From Talinum fruticosum (taxonomy: Eukaryota; Streptophyta; Magnoliopsida; Caryophyllales; Talinaceae): a stretch of DNA of 64,000 nt. The DNA lies in assembly GCA_021018815.1 (NCBI GenBank), contig JAITYX010000101.1:1054001-1118000 (forward strand), given 5' to 3'. Positions 60,750 through 64,000 of this stretch are shown piece by piece. Position 1 is the stretch's first letter; each line of letters opens with the position of its first letter. Below the pieces are notes generated by a model. It did not search any database, was not told the origin of the DNA, and saw only the letters and a list, made by a program, of their open reading frames with translations. Made by a program: the position numbers and the translations under genes.

Positions 60750-61124
60750 GTTTGCCGCTCCTTCTTTTTTTCCCTGGAACGCAATTCGGGAGCGACGTCG
60801 ATGCAAAAGCTGCCCGAGGGGCCGCTTCTAAGGTCAATGAATGGGCCAAAGGCCCTACGGGTCTTTGAAGCGCGTAGGTCTTGAGAAGACACCCAAAATG
60901 AAAAACGTTTGCTCCAATCGGAGTTCCGAGGGCAAAGTTATGGTGTTCCGACGTTTACGGGGCATTTAACGCACCGGACGCCATGGGAAGCCTGCGGTTG
61001 GGCTACTTGGAATGTTTCCGTGTCACTTGCGCCTTCTTGAAAACCGCTTAGCTTAGCCTAGCCCGTTTACGGGGCTTTTCGCGAGAGGGGAAGGTACAAA
61101 ACATTTATTCCGCAAAGGTTTCAT

Positions 61125-61244
61125 GGGTGCGATCATACCGAGCACTAATGCACCGGATCCCATCACAACTCCGCAGATTACGCATGCTTGGAAGGGAGTA
61201 GTACTAGGATGGGTGATCTCCTAGGAAGTCCTCATGTTGCACCC
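61125..61244 (+). rRNA. 5S ribosomal RNA gene (unit 2), diverged
   Basis: It starts GGGTGCGATCATACC and ends TTGCACCC with a T-run after it. The box A region reads gattacgcatgcttggaaggg, differing at several positions from the usual gttaagcgtgcttgggcga, and the box C region reads gggtgatctcctaggaag. The upstream TATA position has tacaaaa. It is likely a poorly active or inactive gene. Confidence 0.9.
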
Positions 61245-61594
61245 TTTTGCCGCTCTTCCCTTCTTTTTTCCCGGAACACCGTTCGGGGAGCGATGTCGAT
61301 GCAAAAGCTGCCCGAGGGGCCGCTTCTAAGGTCAATGAATGGGCCAATGGCCCTACGGGGGTTTTGGAGCGCGTAGGTCTCAAGAAGACACCCGAAATGA
61401 AATAAGAGTTTGCTCCAATCGGAGTTTTGAGGCCAAAGTTATGGCGTTCCGACGTTTACGGGGCATGTAACGCACCGGACGCCATGGGAAGCTGCGGTTG
61501 GGCTACTTGGAATGCTTCCGTGTTATTTGCGCCTTCTTGAAAACCGCTTAGCTTAGCCTAGCTCTGTTTACGGGGCTTTTCGCGAGAGGGGAAG

Positions 61595-61614
61595 GTATAA
61601 AACATTTATTCCGC
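61595..61614 (+). promoter_or_regulatory. External promoter of 5S unit 3
   Basis: tataaaa about 30 bp upstream and GC at about -13 of the gene start match the plant 5S upstream elements (TATA near -28, GC near -12). Units 2, 4 and 5 have degraded versions (tacaaaa, tattaaa, tgtaaaa) at the same position. Confidence 0.6.
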
Positions 61615-61625
61615 AAAGGTTTCAT

Positions 61626-61743
61626 GGGTGCGATCATACCATCACTAATACACCGGATCCCATCGAGCTCCGCATTTAAGCGTTCTTAGGCGAGAGTAGT
61701 ACTAGGATGGGTGACCTCCTGGGAAGTCCTTGTGTTGCACCTC
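61626..61743 (+). rRNA. 5S ribosomal RNA gene (unit 3)
   Basis: It is nearly full length, with a good box C (gatgggtgacctcctgggaag). Box A is altered (gcatttaagcgttcttaggcg). Upstream is a good tataaaa 30 bp before the gene and GC at -13/-12. A T-run follows the end. Confidence 0.92.
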
Positions 61744-62102
61744 TTTTGCTTGCTCCTCCCTTCTTTTTCCCCGGAACGCCATTCGGGAGCGACGTCGATG
61801 CAAAAGCTGCCCGAGGGGCCGCTTCTAAGGTTAATGAATGGGCCAAGGGCCCTACAAGGATTTTGGAGCACGTAGGTCTTGAGAAGACACCCGAAATGAA
61901 AAAAGTTTGCTCCAATCGGAGTTCCGAGGGACAAGTTATGGCGTTCAGACGTTTACGGGGCATGTAACGCACCGGACGCCATGGGAAGCCTGCGGTTGAG
62001 CTACTTGCAATGCTTCCGTGTCACTTGCGCCTTCTTGAAAACCGCTTAGCTTAGCCTAGCCCGTTTACGGGGTATTAAACATTTATTCCGCAAAGGTTTC
62101 AT

Positions 62103-62219
62103 GGGTGCGATCATACCGAGCACTAATGCACCGGATCCCATCGAACTCCGCAGTGAAGCGTTCTTGGGCGAGAGTAGTACTAGGATGGGTGACCTCCGGG
62201 AAGTCCTCGTGTTGCACCC
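62103..62219 (+). rRNA. 5S ribosomal RNA gene (unit 4)
   Basis: It starts GGGTGCGATC and ends GTTGCACCC, followed by TTTT. The internal promoter is close to consensus except gtgaagcgttcttgggcg in box A and gacctccgggaag in box C, where the usual cctggg has lost a T. The upstream spacer lacks about 23 bp next to the TATA position (tattaaac), giving a 477 bp unit. Confidence 0.93.
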
Positions 62220-62600
62220 TTTTGCCGCTCCTCCCTTCTTTTTTCCCGGAACGCCGTTCGGGGAGCGACGTCGATGCAAAAGCTGCCCGAGGGGCCGCTT
62301 CTAAGGTCAATGAATAGGCCAACGGCCCTACGGGGTTTTGGAGTGCGTAGGTCTCGAGAAGACACCCGAAATGAAATAAAAGTTTGCTCCAATCGGAGTT
62401 CCGAGGGCAAAGTTATGGCGTTCCGACGTTTACGGAGCATGTAACGCACCGGACGCCATGGGAAGCTCGCGGTTGGGCTACTTGGAATGCTTCCGTGTCA
62501 CTTGCGCCTTCTTGAGAACCGCTTAGCTTAGCCTAGCCCGTTTACGGGGCTTTTCGTAGAGGGAGAAGTTGTAAAACATTTATTCCGCAAAAGGTTTCAT

Positions 62601-62717
62601 GGGTGCGATCATACCAGCACTAATGCACCGGATCCCATCGAATTTCACGATTAAGCGTGCTTGGGCGCGAGTAGTACTAGGATGGGTGACCTCTTGGGAA
62701 GTCGTCGTGTTGCACCC
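62601..62717 (+). rRNA. 5S ribosomal RNA gene (unit 5)
   Basis: It starts GGGTGCGATCATACCAGCAC, the best-conserved 5' end in the array, and ends TTGCACCC followed by TTTT. Box A is close to consensus (gattaagcgtgcttgggcg) and box C reads ggatgggtgacctcttggg. The region gaatttcacg at 62640 is changed. It is the last unit; the spacer after it is cut at about 62780. Confidence 0.93.
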
Positions 62718-62812
62718 TTTTGCCGCTCCTCCCTCTTTGTTCCCCAAAACGCTGTTCGGGGAGCGACGTCAATGCAAAAGAAAAGGGAAAGAAAATGACC
62801 TTAGCCCCACTT

Positions 62813-64000
62813 TGATGTGTAGTGAGGGCGGAAGCAAAAGGAAAGGGAAAACCGCAAGAAAAGCTACCGGGTAGATTGTGACTGCGAGCACAATCTTGGG
62901 AGAATGGGTGAAAGGGGGCTTAAACAATGGAGTTTGGAGCTGAAATTTGGTATGGAGCTTCTCAACTGATCCAAGAAGCTCTGGTATTTTTTTGGGATTT
63001 TTTTATCGCCAAGAACACCTTGATCAAAAGGCTGAAAGTCGGGGTTACGGGCTGACTGTCCGAGATGATATCCTTTGTAAATATCAAAGGTGGGGGTCAG
63101 AATACTACTTGGATGGAGGCGATTTTTGGAGGGGATAAGAAGACTCGCTGGGCTGGAGGTGGACGAAGTTTGGAGTGAAATGGATGAGCGGTTTGTGAGA
63201 TATGGAAATGGGAAGTGAAGGGATAAAATCGAGGCTTCTTCTTGGATACGGGAACACCACCAAGAGGGAACCATGGGGCACCTTTAGCCTTGACGGATAC
63301 GAAACACCACCGGTAGGTTAGAGGACTCAAAGAACACCACCAAGTAGCCAACTTGGATACAACATATGAGATTTAAAAGGAAGAGCAATCCAGCTCAAAT
63401 ATGTCATTCATATAATCATCAAAGTTGGTTTTTACAATGTCATTACAAGCTGAATTTATAAGTAATACAAATAGCTCTTAACTAAGCTGAAAATTAAAAC
63501 AAAAATAACAAAGATGCTTTTCCTCCTCTTCAAGTTAGAGTTGAATGAATCCTAGCCAAGTATTTTGGAATTGGGAACATGTGGTTGTGAGGCTTTTCCC
63601 CTTATGCAAGGTTCACTCCCATTGACCCAACACATAATATTCCAAGATGCTTCTAGAGGGTCTTCATTCCTTTCCTTTGAGGCATCATTTTAGGCGCCTA
63701 AACACATTGCATTTGGACCTTGGACCGACCAAAATATGCATCAACTTATTTATGTGCAAATGACATAAGAAAGTAGCATTTCACGCCTTGTCATATCCAG
63801 TTGAAGCTTCATGCTCTAATGTGGAGGACTTTAATGTCTAGCTTGTTTCTTTCTTGATTATCCTTCTTGGCTCTTAGGTAAATAATTATTTATGAACATG
63901 AAATCATAAAAGATCACACTCTCGGCTTCTCATCCTCCGGGATAAAAAATGATCACAGGAAATTCGAGTGTCTTTGGTTGATTTCCACGCATGCTTGAGC
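62813..64000 (-). mobile_element. LTR, TGATGGAAAG...ACACATCA family, copy 4 (runs off the window)
   Basis: It begins tgatgtgtagtg at 62813, the reverse complement of the family's right end. It aligns in outline with copy 3, including three caccacc motifs near 63250, 63300 and 63335. It is the most diverged copy. The outer end (ccatca) is expected within roughly 100 bp beyond the window, so target duplication cannot be tested. Confidence 0.8.

Larger units (their letters stand above)
60655..62780 (+). repeat. Tandem 5S rDNA array, ~0.5 kb units
   Basis: Gene starts are spaced 501, 477 and 498 bp. Spacers share agcttagcctagcccgtttacggggctttt, ggaagcctgcggttggg-type and gacgtcgatgcaaaagctgcccgagg blocks. 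The left edge is fused to copia element C. The right edge falls in the spacer after gacgtcaatgcaaaag, followed by 32 bp of unassigned sequence and the solo LTR of copy 4. Confidence 0.93.

Noticed and set aside
60655..62780. 5S sequences as Cassandra retrotransposon LTRs
   Set aside because: Cassandra copies have 5S sequence in ~0.25-0.35 kb LTRs with a primer site and polypurine tract. Here four full genes recur at ~0.5 kb with proper spacers, TATA/GC upstream signals and no primer site, so true 5S rDNA fits better.

Overview
The window is repeat-dense nuclear DNA of a flowering plant. It is built almost entirely from nested transposable elements and ends in a short 5S ribosomal RNA gene array. 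The plant assignment rests on plant-type 5S genes with the expected TATA/GC upstream elements, a CACTA DNA transposon with CACTACTAGAAAT ends, Ty1/copia elements of SIRE/Maximus type, a Ty3/gypsy element of Tat type, and primer-binding sites matching plant initiator tRNA-Met. I found no convincing host protein gene. The long open frames in the purine-rich stretches are compositional by-products.

Layout. 1-17660 is the right part of a CACTA element whose broken TNP2-type transposase reads on the minus strand. Its right end lies at 17660, inside the transposase remnant of a second CACTA element (17661-17937, plus strand). The first CACTA element was split by a ~3.3 kb gypsy-type LTR (3146-15575, duplicated target CTAAA). 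That LTR was split by two further LTR insertions (3967-7777, target GAAAC; 7880-13217, target CCCAA). The second of these was split again by another ~3.2 kb LTR (8874-12057, target CTTAG). 17938-22352 is a further long LTR of the same family, followed by a tRNA-Met primer site, and it carries a 1.26 kb solo LTR (20238-21496). 23739-35153 is a decayed minus-strand Tat-type gypsy element: integrase, RNase H, reverse transcriptase, protease, gag, primer site and part of an LTR. Its protease region is interrupted by a copia LTR (27229-30190), which is itself interrupted by a gypsy-type LTR fragment.

35154-47357 is a near-complete SIRE-like copia element on the minus strand with two LTRs, polypurine tract, env-like extra frame, pol, gag and primer site; a solo LTR sits inside it. 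47626-55020 is a second, 3'-truncated SIRE-like copy on the minus strand, also carrying a solo LTR. 55428-60651 is a third copy on the plus strand, head to head with the second, so the two form a multi-kilobase inverted repeat. The third copy stops abruptly in reverse transcriptase, where a tandem 5S rDNA array begins (60655-62780, one partial and four full-length genes, ~0.5 kb period). A fourth member of the 1.26 kb LTR family (62813 to the window end) follows.

The genes do not form a pathway. What the sequence records is an order of insertion, readable from exact target-site duplications. A second theme is technical: positions that should be invariant (tRNA primer sites, 5S genes, an LTR end) repeatedly show CAG or CTG changed to CG, CGAG or similar. 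This suggests systematic consensus errors, so some of the many frameshifts may not be real.
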